From Erythrobacter sanguineus (lineage in GTDB: Bacteria; Pseudomonadota; Alphaproteobacteria; Sphingomonadales; Sphingomonadaceae), in assembly GCF_900143235.1 (NCBI RefSeq), contig NZ_FRDF01000009.1, positions 99,288-163,287 on the forward strand: a stretch of 64,000 bases of DNA, given 5' to 3'. Below are positions 30,058-42,346 of this stretch, in pieces. Within the stretch, counting starts at the first letter, position 1, and every line of letters starts with the position of its first letter. A program made the translations under genes and the position numbers. The notes under the pieces are model-generated. The model saw only the letters and a program-made list of their open reading frames with translations. It made no database searches and had not been told where the DNA came from.

Positions 30058-30892
30058 TGCTCTCCAGTCCCAGCCTCAGCGCTGCCATGCGCTGGCGGCT
30101 GGTGCCGTGGGTGAAATTTTCAGGGTTGATGCGCTGTCCGGCGCCGCGCATCAGCGTGTCGTCACCGATTGCGCTGGCGGCGGCGAGGCCTTCTTCCAGA
30201 TCGCCCCGTTCGATTCTTTCGCGGTTCTTGCCCGCCCACATCCCGGCATAGCAATCGGCCTGCAGTTCCATCGCGACCTGCAGCCGGTTGGACTGCGATG
30301 GATTGCGCTGCTGGGCCGCACGCACCTGTGCGGCCAGCCCGGTGATATTCTGGATGTGGTGGCCATATTCATGCGCAATCACGTAAAGCCGCGCGAAATC
30401 ACCGCCGGTGCCCGCCATCTGCGCCAACTGGTCATAGAAGCTGGTGTCGATATAGATGCCCTTGTCCGCCGGGCAGTAGAACGGCCCGACCGCCGATGAC
30501 GCGCTGCCGCAGCCCTCGGTCGTCACCTGCCCGCCGCGATAGAGATCGAGCACCGGGCGCACGAAGGGGATATTGTCGCGCTGGAAGGTCGTTTCCCATG
30601 TGGCATTGAGGCTGGCGAGCGCGGCGCAGGCTTCGGTGGCATAGGCGCTGCTGTTGCAGACTTCGGCCTCGCTCATGTCGCCGCCGCCGCCGCCTGCTGC
30701 AGCCGGGGCGGCCTGCTGCTGGACGCTATCGATCACGCCAATGGTCTGCATCGGGTCGATCCCGAACACCAGCGCCCCGATTGCCGCGATCACCAGCGTG
30801 CCGCAGCCGATCCCGCCCGCGCGGCGCACCCCGCCGCCGCCTCTGCTTGAGCGAACCTCGATATCCGACGTGTCGAAGGGCCCTAGCCGCAC
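30023..30892 (-). CDS. Neutral zinc metallopeptidase, YpfJ family
   Basis: A 289-residue membrane-anchored metallopeptidase-like protein. N-terminal VRLGPFDTSDIEVRSSRGGG is followed by a transmembrane segment (GCGTLVIAAIGALVFGI) and the zinc domain with YVIAHEYGHHIQNITGL (HEYGH) and, downstream, ELQADCYAGMWA, which supplies the third ligand. Length and layout match the family (about 290 aa). The GTG at 30892 is chosen because GGGAGG sits 8 bases upstream; the frame runs on to 30991 but that part overlaps the promoter of the divergent dehydrogenase gene. Substrates are unknown. Confidence 0.88.
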   Translation of the reverse strand: MRLGPFDTSDIEVRSSRGGGGVRRAGGIGCGTLVIAAIGALVFGIDPMQTIGVIDSVQQQAAPAAAGGGGGDMSEAEVCNSSAYATEACAALASLNATWETTFQRDNIPFVRPVLDLYRGGQVTTEGCGSASSAVGPFYCPADKGIYIDTSFYDQLAQMAGTGGDFARLYVIAHEYGHHIQNITGLAAQVRAAQQRNPSQSNRLQVAMELQADCYAGMWAGKNRERIERGDLEEGLAAASAIGDDTLMRGAGQRINPENFTHGTSRQRMAALRLGLESNDDTVCNVFFE

Positions 30893-30990
30893 CCGTGTAT
30901 CCTCCCGTCCGTTCAAATTGCTGGACAGCCGCCGGACAGGCGGCAAAAGCGTTACGTCAGCGGCATGATTCAGTGCAGGAGTTCCCGCCA

Positions 30991-31739
30991 ATGCTCAAGG
31001 AAAAGCGCGCCCTCGTCACCGGCTCGACCTCGGGCATAGGGCTGGCGATTGCCCGCGTGCTGGCAGCCGAAGGGGCCGAGGTGATCCTCAACGGACTGGG
31101 CGATCCCGATGAGATTGCTGCGCTTTGCGATGAGATGGGCGCGACCCATAATGGCGCGAACCTGATGAATCCCGATGAAATAGCGCAGATGATGGCGGAC
31201 ATCGGCCCGGTCGATATTCTGGTCAACAATGCCGGGATGCAGCACGTCTCCCCGGTCGAGGAGTTTCCGCCCGAAAAATGGGATGCGATACTGGCCTTGA
31301 ACCTGTCGGCGGCGTTCCACACCACGCGCCTCGCCGTGCCGGAAATGAAGGCCAAGGGGTGGGGCCGGATCATCGCCACGGCCAGCGCCCATTCGCTCAC
31401 CGCCTCGCCGTTCAAGAGCGCTTATGTCGCGGCCAAGCACGCCATGGCGGGGTTTACCAAGACCATCGCGCTGGAACTCGCCACCCACGGCGTCACTGCG
31501 AACTGTATCAGCCCCGGCTATGTCTGGACGCCTCTGGTCGAAAACCAGATCCCCGACACCATGGCCGCGCGGGGCATGACCCGCGATCAGGTGATGAATG
31601 ATGTGCTGCTGGCGAAGCAGCCGACCAAGAGCTTTGTCCTGCCCGAAGATGTCGCCGCGCTGGCGCTGTTCCTGTGCGGGGATGCGGCGCGGGGCATCAC
31701 CGGCGCGAATTATACCATCGACGGGGGCTGGACCGCCGA

Positions 31740-31743
<4 letters not shown>
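30991..31743 (+). CDS. 3-hydroxybutyrate dehydrogenase (SDR)
   Basis: SDR enzyme of 250 aa interconverting 3-hydroxybutyrate and acetoacetate, an entry step to use of polyhydroxybutyrate. MLKEKRALVTGSTSGIGLAI carries the cofactor motif; NNAGMQHVSPVEEFPPEKWD, the catalytic region SAYVAAKHAMAGFTK (Tyr-x-x-x-Lys) and the C-terminal FLCGDAARGITGANYTIDGG-WTAE are typical of the short hydroxybutyrate dehydrogenases. GCAGGAG lies 9 bases upstream of the ATG. The stop overlaps the ATG of the M28 peptidase gene (ATGA). Confidence 0.88.
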
Positions 31744-34785
<3,042 letters not shown>

Positions 34786-34794
34786 GTCTTTTTC

Positions 34795-35973
34795 ATGACT
34801 CCCGCCGCCCGCGTTCAAGCGGCGATCGAGTTGCTAGATGTGATCATCCCCGCCGCGCGCGGGAAAGGCGCGCCGGCTGATCGGATCATCGCCGAATATT
34901 TCCGCGCGCGCCGCTATGCCGGATCGAAAGACCGGCGGGCGGTGCGCGACCTGGTCTATCACGCGATCCGCCTGTGCGGCCCGGTGCCGGTGAACGGGCG
35001 CGCCGCGATGCTGGCGGTGGCGGCGCAGGACGAAAGTATCGCGGCGCTGTTCGATGGATCGCCCCACGGCCCCGCGCCGCGCACCGAGGATGATCCGGTC
35101 GCCAAGACCGGCCTTGCGCCCAAATGGCTCGCCGCCGCGCTCCGGACTTCCGGACTGGGCGGGCCGGAGATGGCCGCGCTGATGGGCCGCGCACCGCTCG
35201 ATATCCGGGTCAATGCGCTCAAGGCCGACCGCGCTACCATTGCGCTGCCCGAAACAGGCGAACCGCTGGCCGCACCGCAAGGCCTTCGCTTTGCCTCGGG
35301 CACACAGGTCGAACAGTGGGATGTCTATACCCAAGGCCTGATCGAGGTGCAGGATCATGGCAGCCAGTTGATCATCGAGGCGCTGCCGGTCGCCGCGGGC
35401 GATACCATCATCGATCTGTGCGCGGGTGCGGGCGGCAAGACGCTGGCGCTGGCGGCAAGGCTCGGCAATGCGGCGAGCATTATTGCCGCCGATACCGACA
35501 AGCGGCGGCTCGGCAATCTGGCCCCGCGTGCGGAGCGGGCAGGGGCGCAGATCGACCATGTTCTGCTGCTCGATCCGACCCGCGAAATGCGCGCGCTCGG
35601 CAATTGGGCGGGCAAGGCGGATCACGTGCTGGTGGATGCGCCCTGTTCGGGCAGCGGGACGTGGCGGCGTAGCCCCGAAGGCCGCTGGCGGCTTGATCCG
35701 GCTGAACTGAAGCGATTGAACGCGCTGCAGGACCATGTGCTGGATATCGGCTCCTATCTTGTGCGTCCGGGCGGGACGCTGGTCTTCGTCACCTGTTCGG
35801 TGCTCGATGCCGAAGGGACCGAGCGGATTGCCGCCTTTCTGGCCCGTCATCCCGGCTGGCAGGCTGAGCCGCTGGCCTTTCCGCTTGGCCGCGCACGGGG
35901 GCAAGGCTGGCGACTTGACCCGTTCCATGACAGCACGGATGGTTTTTTCGTCGCAGGCTTGCGTTCACCATGA
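34795..35973 (+). CDS. RsmB/NOP-type RNA (cytosine-C5) methyltransferase
   Basis: SAM-dependent RNA m5C methyltransferase, 392 aa. The N-terminal helical part (KDRRAVRDLVYHAIRLCGPV) is followed by the Rossmann domain: VQDHGSQLIIEALPVAAGDT, DLCAGAGGKTLALAARL, and the two catalytic cysteine motifs VLVDAPCSGSGTWRR and LVFVTCSVLDAEG. The specific rRNA site is not determined; a NusB-type N-terminal domain as in classical RsmB is short or degenerate. It begins 9 bases after the guaB stop and overlaps nothing downstream. Confidence 0.92.
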   Translation: MTPAARVQAAIELLDVIIPAARGKGAPADRIIAEYFRARRYAGSKDRRAVRDLVYHAIRLCGPVPVNGRAAMLAVAAQDESIAALFDGSPHGPAPRTEDDPVAKTGLAPKWLAAALRTSGLGGPEMAALMGRAPLDIRVNALKADRATIALPETGEPLAAPQGLRFASGTQVEQWDVYTQGLIEVQDHGSQLIIEALPVAAGDTIIDLCAGAGGKTLALAARLGNAASIIAADTDKRRLGNLAPRAERAGAQIDHVLLLDPTREMRALGNWAGKADHVLVDAPCSGSGTWRRSPEGRWRLDPAELKRLNALQDHVLDIGSYLVRPGGTLVFVTCSVLDAEGTERIAAFLARHPGWQAEPLAFPLGRARGQGWRLDPFHDSTDGFFVAGLRSP

Positions 35974-36035
35974 TAGTATGGCCACTTATGGCCCAGCCTT
36001 CCGGTTCCCGGTCTCTTGCACTGAAGGAGCTTCTC

Positions 36036-36536
36036 ATGCGTTTCGCGCCCGCTGCCGCTGCCTTGTCGTTGTGTTTCGCAATGACTGCGAGCATTACCAG
36101 CGCCGGACGCGGTGATGCGCCCGATCCGCGTGCCGCAGCACTGATCGCGCAGGGCCAGGCGGCGTTGCAGGCGGGTGAGACGCAGGCTGCGATTGATGCA
36201 TTCGAAGCCGCGCTGGCGGTTGATCCGGGCTATACGGCGATCTTCATCGACCTCGCCGACGCCGCCCGGCAGAGCGGGCTTCAGGGCAAGGCGATCCGCT
36301 ATTACCGCGAAGCGCTGGAGCGTGAGCCGGGCAATTTTGCTGCGATTTCGGGCGAAGGGGCGGCGCTGGCCGAAAAAGGCGCGGTCGAAAAGGCCAAGCG
36401 CAACCTTGCCCGCCTGCAAAGCCTGTGCGGGGAAACCTGCCCGGAAACTGTAGCGCTGGAAAGCACTCTTGCCAGCGGCCCTTCGGCGCGGCTGGCGGTA
36501 GAAACCGCGGCTGAAGGCACCGCTGTCAGCAACTGA
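36036..36536 (+). CDS. Exported TPR-repeat protein
   Basis: A 166-residue protein with a signal peptide (MRFAPAAAALSLCFAMTASI). Two to three TPR units follow: AALIAQGQAALQAGETQAAI-DAFEAALAVDPGYTA, DLADAARQSGLQGKAIRYYR, and AAISGEGAALAEKGAVEKAK. A C-terminal C-x4-C pair (LQSLCGETCPET) may form a disulfide. A perfect AAGGAG precedes the ATG by 8 bases. It is probably a periplasmic adaptor; partners are unknown. Confidence 0.8.
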   Translation: MRFAPAAAALSLCFAMTASITSAGRGDAPDPRAAALIAQGQAALQAGETQAAIDAFEAALAVDPGYTAIFIDLADAARQSGLQGKAIRYYREALEREPGNFAAISGEGAALAEKGAVEKAKRNLARLQSLCGETCPETVALESTLASGPSARLAVETAAEGTAVSN

Positions 36537-36548
36537 CGCGCCGCTGGG

Positions 36549-37010
36549 CTACCGTGCCCGGCGCAGCCGCTGTTCGAATGTCGTTTGTGCCCGCGCATGG
36601 GCATCAGCAATCAGGCTGCGGCACCGCTGCCAATGGGCCTCTCCGGGCGAAAGGATCGCCATCCAAGCCATCCAACCATAGACCGGGTGCGGGGTGAGCG
36701 CGTCCAGCGCTGTGAAATCCCATGGGCCTTTGATGCACTCGCCCTTGGCCGGACGCGCCGGGGGCGGCCCGAAGACCGAAACGAAGGTCGCGCGCTGTGT
36801 TCCGATGTTCAGCCGCCATACCCCGGCGCGGGTCAGGTCAGATGCGCGGTCGTTATCGCCGTCGGCCAGCTTGATCGTAGCGAAATAGGTGCCGCGTGCG
36901 AATTTGCGGCCGGGATTGTAGAAAAACGCGGTCTCGCCCCATGCACTCGCCGCCACCACATCAGGCAAGCCTGCAATATGGGCGGAAACTTCGTCCGGGG
37001 TGATAGACAT
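36549..37010 (-). CDS. DUF6194 family protein
   Basis: A 153-residue protein of a family with unknown function. The recognisable segments are MSITPDEVSAHIAGLPDVV, ASAWGETAFFYNPGRKFARG-TYFATIKL, DLTRAGVWRLNIGTQRATF and FTALDALTPHPVYGWMAWMA. No signal peptide is present. It is the last gene of a minus-strand run (alpha/beta hydrolase, rppH, DUF6194): its ATG comes 4 bases after the rppH stop, so translation is probably coupled. There is no evidence for enzymatic activity. Confidence 0.85.
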   Translation of the reverse strand: MSITPDEVSAHIAGLPDVVAASAWGETAFFYNPGRKFARGTYFATIKLADGDNDRASDLTRAGVWRLNIGTQRATFVSVFGPPPARPAKGECIKGPWDFTALDALTPHPVYGWMAWMAILSPGEAHWQRCRSLIADAHARAQTTFEQRLRRAR

Positions 37011-37014
37011 GGGG

Positions 37015-37509
37015 TTAACCTTTCCAAGCTTGGATCAGCGGACCGAATTCTGCCACGAGCGCGGCGTAGACGTCACGTTTGAACGGTACGATCAGATCGG
37101 GCAGCTGTGCTGGCTCAACCCATTGGTATGCTGCGAATTCGGGCGGATCATGCGCTTCCAGATCAATATCGGCATCGCTGCCGAGGAACCGCCCGAGGAA
37201 CCAGTGCTGTTCCTGCCCGCGATATTTGCCTTTCCACACCTTGCCCAGCAGCTCGGGCGGCAGGTCGTAGAGCATCGGGCGCGAGGCGGGAGCAACAACC
37301 TCGACCAGATGCGCGCCGATCCCGGTTTCCTCTTCCAGCTCGCGCAGCGCCGCATCGCGCACATCCTCCCCCTTGTCGATCCCGCCTTGCGGCATCTGCC
37401 AGAAGCCATGTGCTGACTTGTCGATCCGCTCGCCGACGAAGACGAGGCCATCGGCGTTCACAAGCATGAAGCCCGCGCAGGGGCGATAGGGCAGGCCTTC
37501 GCGGTTCAT
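37015..37509 (-). CDS. rppH: RNA pyrophosphohydrolase RppH
   Basis: Nudix hydrolase of 164 aa that removes pyrophosphate from the 5' end of mRNA and so starts decay. It begins MNREGLPYRPCAGFMLVNAD and has QMPQGGIDKGEDVRDAALRE-LEEETGIG, a complete Nudix box (G-x5-E-x7-REUxEExGU), followed by YDLPPELLGKVWKGKYRGQE, the RppH-specific region. The start overlaps the stop of the alpha/beta-hydrolase gene by four bases (ATGA). Confidence 0.96.
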   Translation of the reverse strand: MNREGLPYRPCAGFMLVNADGLVFVGERIDKSAHGFWQMPQGGIDKGEDVRDAALRELEEETGIGAHLVEVVAPASRPMLYDLPPELLGKVWKGKYRGQEQHWFLGRFLGSDADIDLEAHDPPEFAAYQWVEPAQLPDLIVPFKRDVYAALVAEFGPLIQAWKG

Positions 37510-38456
37510 GCAGGGTTCGCCAGCATGAATTGCATTGCCGCAATCACCCGCTCAAGGTCGTTCTGGGTGCTTGGCACCGCACCGCGCAGGTTGGTGAAGG
37601 AATGCGTCACCCCGCGCATTTCAAGGAAAACGCAATCGCGTCCGGCATCGATCAGCGCCTTGGCATAGGCGCGGCCCGAATCGCGGATCGGATCCAGGCT
37701 GGCGGTCACGACGATGGTCGGCGGGGCGCTGCTGTGGTCGGAAAGGATCGGAAAGCCACGCGGGTCGGCGCGGTCAGCGGCGTAGGCGGCATCGAAAAAG
37801 CCCATGGTGTCGGCGGTGAGCAGGAAGCCTTCGGAAAAGGCCGCCATGCTTTCGGAGCCATTGGCATCGGCCACCAGAGGGAAGATCGGCACTTGCAGCA
37901 CCACCGGCACGGCAGCGGGGTTCGCGCCCAGCAATTGGCCGACCACCACGGTCGCATTGCCGCCTGCGCTGTCGCCGATGGTGATCAGGCCGGTCGCTTC
38001 GCGGCCCAGTTCGGCGGGGCTGCCCGCCACCCAGCGCGTTGCTGCTTCGCAATCGAGGATTGCGGCGGGGAAGGGCGCTTCGGGTGCAAGGGCATAATGC
38101 ACCGCGACCACCGGCAGATCGATCAGCGCGGCGATCTCGCTGCACAGCGCGTGATGCGTGTCGAGATCGCCGATCACGAATCCGCCGCCATGATAGAACA
38201 TGATCACCGGGCCGGTTTCGCGGCTTTCGCGGGCGTCGTAGAGGCGCAGCGGAATGTCACCATTCGGGCCGGGGCAGGAAAGGTCACGGATAACCGCAAG
38301 GTCGCGTGCCGGACGGTCGGCGATATTGTGCATCGCCTGATAGGAAGCGCGTGCCTCTTCCAGCGTCATGTCGACAAGCTTTGGCCCTTCCACCGCTGCC
38401 ATCATGTCGAGGAAGGCTTGCATGTCTGGACGGATATAGGGTGTCTGGTCGGTCAT
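37506..38456 (-). CDS. Alpha/beta hydrolase, hormone-sensitive-lipase family
   Basis: Esterase-like protein of 316 aa (MTDQTPYIRPDMQAFLDMMA). It has the HSL-family oxyanion motif FYHGGGFVIGDL, the nucleophile elbow GLITIGDSAGGNAT with the catalytic Ser, the acid region SLDPIRDSGRAYA and a catalytic His in GVTHSFTNL. It probably cleaves short-chain carboxylic esters in the cytoplasm. The ATG at 38456 is preferred; the longer frame to 38567 overlaps the next gene's start. First gene of the run with rppH and DUF6194. Confidence 0.93.
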   Translation of the reverse strand: MTDQTPYIRPDMQAFLDMMAAVEGPKLVDMTLEEARASYQAMHNIADRPARDLAVIRDLSCPGPNGDIPLRLYDARESRETGPVIMFYHGGGFVIGDLDTHHALCSEIAALIDLPVVAVHYALAPEAPFPAAILDCEAATRWVAGSPAELGREATGLITIGDSAGGNATVVVGQLLGANPAAVPVVLQVPIFPLVADANGSESMAAFSEGFLLTADTMGFFDAAYAADRADPRGFPILSDHSSAPPTIVVTASLDPIRDSGRAYAKALIDAGRDCVFLEMRGVTHSFTNLRGAVPSTQNDLERVIAAMQFMLANPA

Positions 38457-38566
38457 GTGATGTCTCTCTCGAAAGGTCATTCCTGGTGCGATAGGCGAGG
38501 GAAGGGGTCCTTTCCAAGCGCATTTGCACTCGCGTGGCAGCCCCGGCACGGCTAGGCGGGGAAGCA

Positions 38567-39523
38567 ATGGATAATCTTACACATAGCCTTGTCGGCGCGG
38601 TGCTGGGGCAGGCGGGGCTGAAGCGCATCACCGGCCTTGCCATGCCTGCGCTGATCATCGGCGCGAACCTGCCGGATGTGGACGCGGCGTGTTTTGTCTG
38701 GCTGGAGGGCACCGAGCACCTCGCGTTTCGGAGAGGCATCACCCACGGCCCGCCAGCGCTGGTGCTGCTGCCATTGGTGTTGGCGGGGCTGTTGTGGGCG
38801 TTCGACCGCTGGCAGAGCCGGCGCGGAACCCGGCCCGAGACGCGGCTGCCGGTGCGCTTCGGCTGGCTTTATGCCATGGCCTTCATCGGCTGCCTTAGCC
38901 ACCCGGCGCTCGACTGGCTCAATATCTACGGCATCCGCCTGCTGGAGCCGTTTTCCTCGCAATGGTTCTACGGCGACACGCTGTTCATCATCGACGTGTG
39001 GCTGTGGGCGCTGCTGATTGTCAGTGTGTGGCTATCGCGGCGGCGGGAGAATGCGGGGGCAGACTGGATGCACCCTGCGCGGGTAGGGATAATGGCGGTG
39101 CTGGGGTATATCGGGGCCAACGCAGGGCTGACCTGGCTCAACCACCAGACGCGCGGAACCATGACGGAACCCTATCCGCAAGCCTATATCTCAGCCCCCG
39201 TGCCCTTCGCATTCTGGCGGCGAGAGCAGATCGCGCAATTCTACAACGGGCGTTGGATTTCGAGCGATTGGGAAGGGGCGGACTTCGGCCATGGTTATGC
39301 CAATTCGCTGGCTTCGCAGTGCAGGATGCCGGACCTCACCGAGGCCCGCCGCACCGACACCCAGCTGAACGCCTTCCTCTTCTGGTCGCGCGCGCCCTTT
39401 GCGGTGCGTGCGGCGGATGGCTCGGTGATCCTCTACGACGCCCGCTTCTACGATCCGCGTGCAAGGGACCGGTTCTCGGTGGCGCTGCCGGATGTGGAGT
39501 GTGAGGAACTTCCCGCCCCCTGA
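38567..39523 (+). CDS. Membrane-bound metal-dependent hydrolase, YdjM/DUF457 type
   Basis: A 318-residue membrane protein. The N-terminus MDNLTHSLVGAVLGQAGLKR and the motifs GANLPDVDAACF and FRRGITHGPPALVLLPLVL (His and Asp likely metal ligands), then CLSHPALDWLNIYGIRLLEP, are those of the YdjM family. About four transmembrane segments are visible. The C-terminal 120 residues are soluble and resemble those of relatives that follow the membrane part. Divergent from the hydrolase operon (110 bases between starts). A REP palindrome starts on the last base of its stop codon. Confidence 0.85.
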   Translation: MDNLTHSLVGAVLGQAGLKRITGLAMPALIIGANLPDVDAACFVWLEGTEHLAFRRGITHGPPALVLLPLVLAGLLWAFDRWQSRRGTRPETRLPVRFGWLYAMAFIGCLSHPALDWLNIYGIRLLEPFSSQWFYGDTLFIIDVWLWALLIVSVWLSRRRENAGADWMHPARVGIMAVLGYIGANAGLTWLNHQTRGTMTEPYPQAYISAPVPFAFWRREQIAQFYNGRWISSDWEGADFGHGYANSLASQCRMPDLTEARRTDTQLNAFLFWSRAPFAVRAADGSVILYDARFYDPRARDRFSVALPDVECEELPAP

Positions 39524-39620
39524 TTCGTCATTGCGAGGAACCTGAGGTGACGAAGCAATCCATGGACTGACCTTGCACCATGGATTGCCGCGGCGACTGC
39601 GTCGCCTCGCAATGACGAAT
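39523..39620. repeat. REP palindrome (CGTCATTGCGAGG class), 98 bp
   Basis: Perfect 16-bp ends ATTCGTCATTGCGAGG (39523-39538) and its inverse (39605-39620), plus an internal perfect 10-bp stem GCAATCCATG/CATGGATTGC. It fills the gap between the YdjM-like gene and the photolyase gene, and its stem could also end transcription. Confidence 0.9.
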
Positions 39621-39635
39621 GATTGAAAGACCACA

Positions 39636-41021
39636 ATGACCCAACTCGTATGGCTGCGGCGCGATCTGCGGCTGGCTGACAATCCTGCGCTCTACCATGC
39701 GGCCAAGGCTGGGCCGGTGGTGGCTGTCTACGTCCTCGACAATGATGCGCCCAAACACCACGCCTATGGCGGCGCGTCGCGGTGGTGGTTGCATCATTCG
39801 CTCGCGAGTCTGGCGCAAAGCCTCGAGGCGCGCGGTTCCAAGCTGATCTTGCGGCGCGGCGAAGCGGTGGCGGAACTGACCAAGCTGGCGGCGGAAACGG
39901 GCGCCTCCACCATCCACGCCAACAACCACTACGAACCGTGGTGGCTGAATGCCGAACGCAAGCTGGCCAAGTCCCTCGACCTCAAACTCCACCACGGCAA
40001 TTTCCTGATGCTACCGGGCAGCATCACCACCGGCACCGGCGGGCAGTACAAGATCTACACGCCGTTCTCCCGCGCCGTCCGGGCCGAATTCCCCCCGCGC
40101 GACGAACTGCCTGCGCCCGAAACCCTGTCCTCGCCCGATCACTGGCCGGCGAGCGACACTCTTGCTGACTCGAACCTGCTCCCCACCAAACCCGACTGGT
40201 CGGGCGGGCTCGCGGATTTCTGGCAGGTCGGCGAGGATGCCGCGCATGACCGCCTCGAATGGTGGCTCGATCACGTCGACGACTATGACGACAAGCGCAA
40301 TTTCCCCAGCGTCGACAAGGTTTCGCGCCTGTCGCCGCACCTCCATTTCGGGGAACTTTCCCCGATCCAGATCTGGCACAAATTCAAGCACATGCGTTCG
40401 GACGGCTGGCGCACCTACGAAGGCGAGCTCATCTGGCGCGATTATGCGCAGAACGCGATCCTGCAATTCCCCGCCTACGCCTCGAAAAATTACCGCGAGG
40501 ACTTCGATCGCTTCGGCTGGCGCGATACTGCGACGGACGAAGCCGCGGCGCGCGATCTGAAAGCCTGGCAGCAGGGCCGCACCGGTTACCCCATCGTCGA
40601 TGCAGGGATGCGCCAGCTTTACCAGACCGGGTGGATGCACAACCGCGTGCGGATGATCACTGCGAGCTTCCTTATCAAGCACCTGCTGATTGACTGGCGC
40701 GAGGGCGAAAAGTGGTTCTGGGATACGCTGGTGGATGCCGATTACGCGTCCAACGCCACCAACTGGCAGTGGACGGCCGGGACGGGGGTCGATTCCAATA
40801 TGTTCAGCCGGATCATGGCCCCGCTTACCCAGTCCGAGAAATTCGACGCGGCGCGCTATATCCGCGAATACGTGCCTGAACTGGCGAAGCTGGAGGAACC
40901 CCATATCCACGATCCCGAGGAATTCGGAAGGCGGCCCGCTGGCTATCCGCGCAAGATCGTGCCCCACAAGGCGGCGCGCGAACGCGCGTTGGCGGCCTTG
41001 AAGGCGATGAAGGACGGCTGA
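39636..41021 (+). CDS. phrB: Deoxyribodipyrimidine photolyase (cryptochrome/photolyase family)
   Basis: Light-dependent repair flavoenzyme of 461 aa. MTQLVWLRRDLRLADNPALY is the photolyase N-terminal domain; the FAD-binding domain shows GELSPIQIWH, W...YEGELIWRDYAQNAILQF-P, GYPIVDAGMRQLYQTGWMHN-RVRM and WQWTAGTGVDSNMFSRI-MAP. Trp residues of the electron-transfer chain are present by eye. The class (CPD photolyase versus other) is inferred; class I CPD is most likely. The ATG follows the REP element by 15 bases, so its promoter may lie within or before the upstream gene. Confidence 0.94.
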   Translation: MTQLVWLRRDLRLADNPALYHAAKAGPVVAVYVLDNDAPKHHAYGGASRWWLHHSLASLAQSLEARGSKLILRRGEAVAELTKLAAETGASTIHANNHYEPWWLNAERKLAKSLDLKLHHGNFLMLPGSITTGTGGQYKIYTPFSRAVRAEFPPRDELPAPETLSSPDHWPASDTLADSNLLPTKPDWSGGLADFWQVGEDAAHDRLEWWLDHVDDYDDKRNFPSVDKVSRLSPHLHFGELSPIQIWHKFKHMRSDGWRTYEGELIWRDYAQNAILQFPAYASKNYREDFDRFGWRDTATDEAAARDLKAWQQGRTGYPIVDAGMRQLYQTGWMHNRVRMITASFLIKHLLIDWREGEKWFWDTLVDADYASNATNWQWTAGTGVDSNMFSRIMAPLTQSEKFDAARYIREYVPELAKLEEPHIHDPEEFGRRPAGYPRKIVPHKAARERALAALKAMKDG

Positions 41022-41106
41022 CGATCCGCAACCCCGGGGGACTTGCCCTCGCGTCCCGCCCGCGCCTATGCACTCTGCCGATAGAGGACGAGAGGAGCAT
41101 CGGGGT

Positions 41107-42327
41107 ATGACGGGATTGCGGCGGATTTCGCAGATGGTATCGGGCGCCGGACTGGCGGCGCTGCTGGGAGCCTGCGTCGGCAGCTATACCCCGGTCGAAG
41201 GTGTCGCAGCTGCTCCGCCGCCGTCCGCCAAGGTTGCTATCGTCCAGCCGCCGCAGCGTGAGCAGTCCGAATTGCAGGTCCTGTTCTGGAACGATGCCCA
41301 GCGGTCCGAACGCTTTCGCGCGATGGAGCAATGGTTTGCGGGTCACGAAGTCCCCGCTGCCAAGGCGCCGCGTGCGCTAATCGATGGCGCACCGCTCAGT
41401 GCTGAACTGCAAGACGATCTGCGGGCGTTGATGGCCCAAACCAATGCCGCCGGGATCATGGTGCTGCGTGATGGCAAGGTGCGTTACGAAGCCTATGGTC
41501 TCGGGCTTGGCCCGCAGGATCGCTGGACCAGCTTCTCTGTCGCCAAGAGCTTTACCTCGACCCTGCTTGGCGCTGCGGTGAAGGATGGCTTCATCAAGAG
41601 CCTGTCTGATCCCGTTACCGACTATATTCCCGGGCTCGCCGGCTCTGCCTATGACGGGGTGACGGTGCGCCAGCTTGCGACCATGACCAGCGGGGTGGCC
41701 TGGAACGAGGACTACACCGACCCCAATTCGGACGTGGCACAGATGAATCGCTTCGTGGTCGAATTCGGCCCCGATGCGATCGTCGCGCAGATGAAGGAGC
41801 TTGGCCGCGAAGCGCCTGCCGGGTCCAAGTTCGTTTACAAGACCGGTGAGACCAACCTTATCGGGGTGCTGGTGGAAAACGCCGTGGGCCTGCCGCTTGC
41901 CGAATACGCGCAGGCAAAGATCGTTGAGCCAGCCGGATTTGAAGGCGGATTGTTCTGGATGGTTGACCCGCGCGGCGGCAATATCGGCGGGTGCTGTCTC
42001 TCACTGCGGCTGTCGGATTATGGGCGCATGGGCCTTTTCGCGCTCGAGGGTGGGAAGGGTACGGTGCCCGACGGCTGGTTCGCCGAGGCTGGCAAGGCAC
42101 AGGTCGATTTCGCACCCAGAGCGCCGGGCTATGGCTATGGCTACCAGTGGTGGACCTATCCCGGCGGCACCTATGGCGCGCAAGGCATTTTCGGGCAGGC
42201 GATCACGCTCGTGCCGGAAAAGCAGCTGGTGGTGGCGGTCGTCAGCAACTGGCCGACTGCGACCTCTTCCGCCTATCGCGAAAAGACCGGCGCGGTTGCA
42301 ATGAAGATTGCGGGCAGCCTGGATTAG
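41107..42327 (+). CDS. Serine hydrolase (beta-lactamase/penicillin-binding-protein-like)
   Basis: Beta-lactamase-fold esterase or peptidase, 406 aa, exported (MTGLRRISQMVSGAGLAALL-GAC; a lipobox LGAC suggests a lipoprotein). The nucleophile motif S-x-x-K is in TSFSVAKSFTSTLLGA; the second motif resembles YKTGETNLIG and the third region is GAQGIFGQAI. Relatives are class C-like hydrolases and esterases; antibiotic resistance should not be assumed. AGGAG lies 11 bases upstream of the ATG. A frame start at 41068 has no ribosome site. Confidence 0.88.
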   Translation: MTGLRRISQMVSGAGLAALLGACVGSYTPVEGVAAAPPPSAKVAIVQPPQREQSELQVLFWNDAQRSERFRAMEQWFAGHEVPAAKAPRALIDGAPLSAELQDDLRALMAQTNAAGIMVLRDGKVRYEAYGLGLGPQDRWTSFSVAKSFTSTLLGAAVKDGFIKSLSDPVTDYIPGLAGSAYDGVTVRQLATMTSGVAWNEDYTDPNSDVAQMNRFVVEFGPDAIVAQMKELGREAPAGSKFVYKTGETNLIGVLVENAVGLPLAEYAQAKIVEPAGFEGGLFWMVDPRGGNIGGCCLSLRLSDYGRMGLFALEGGKGTVPDGWFAEAGKAQVDFAPRAPGYGYGYQWWTYPGGTYGAQGIFGQAITLVPEKQLVVAVVSNWPTATSSAYREKTGAVAMKIAGSLD

Positions 42328-42346
42328 GTGCCAGCCACCGCGATGT

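Noticed and set aside
41107..42327. Serine hydrolase as an antibiotic-resistance beta-lactamase
   Set aside because: The S-x-x-K fold is shared by many esterases and peptidases; nothing here points to resistance.
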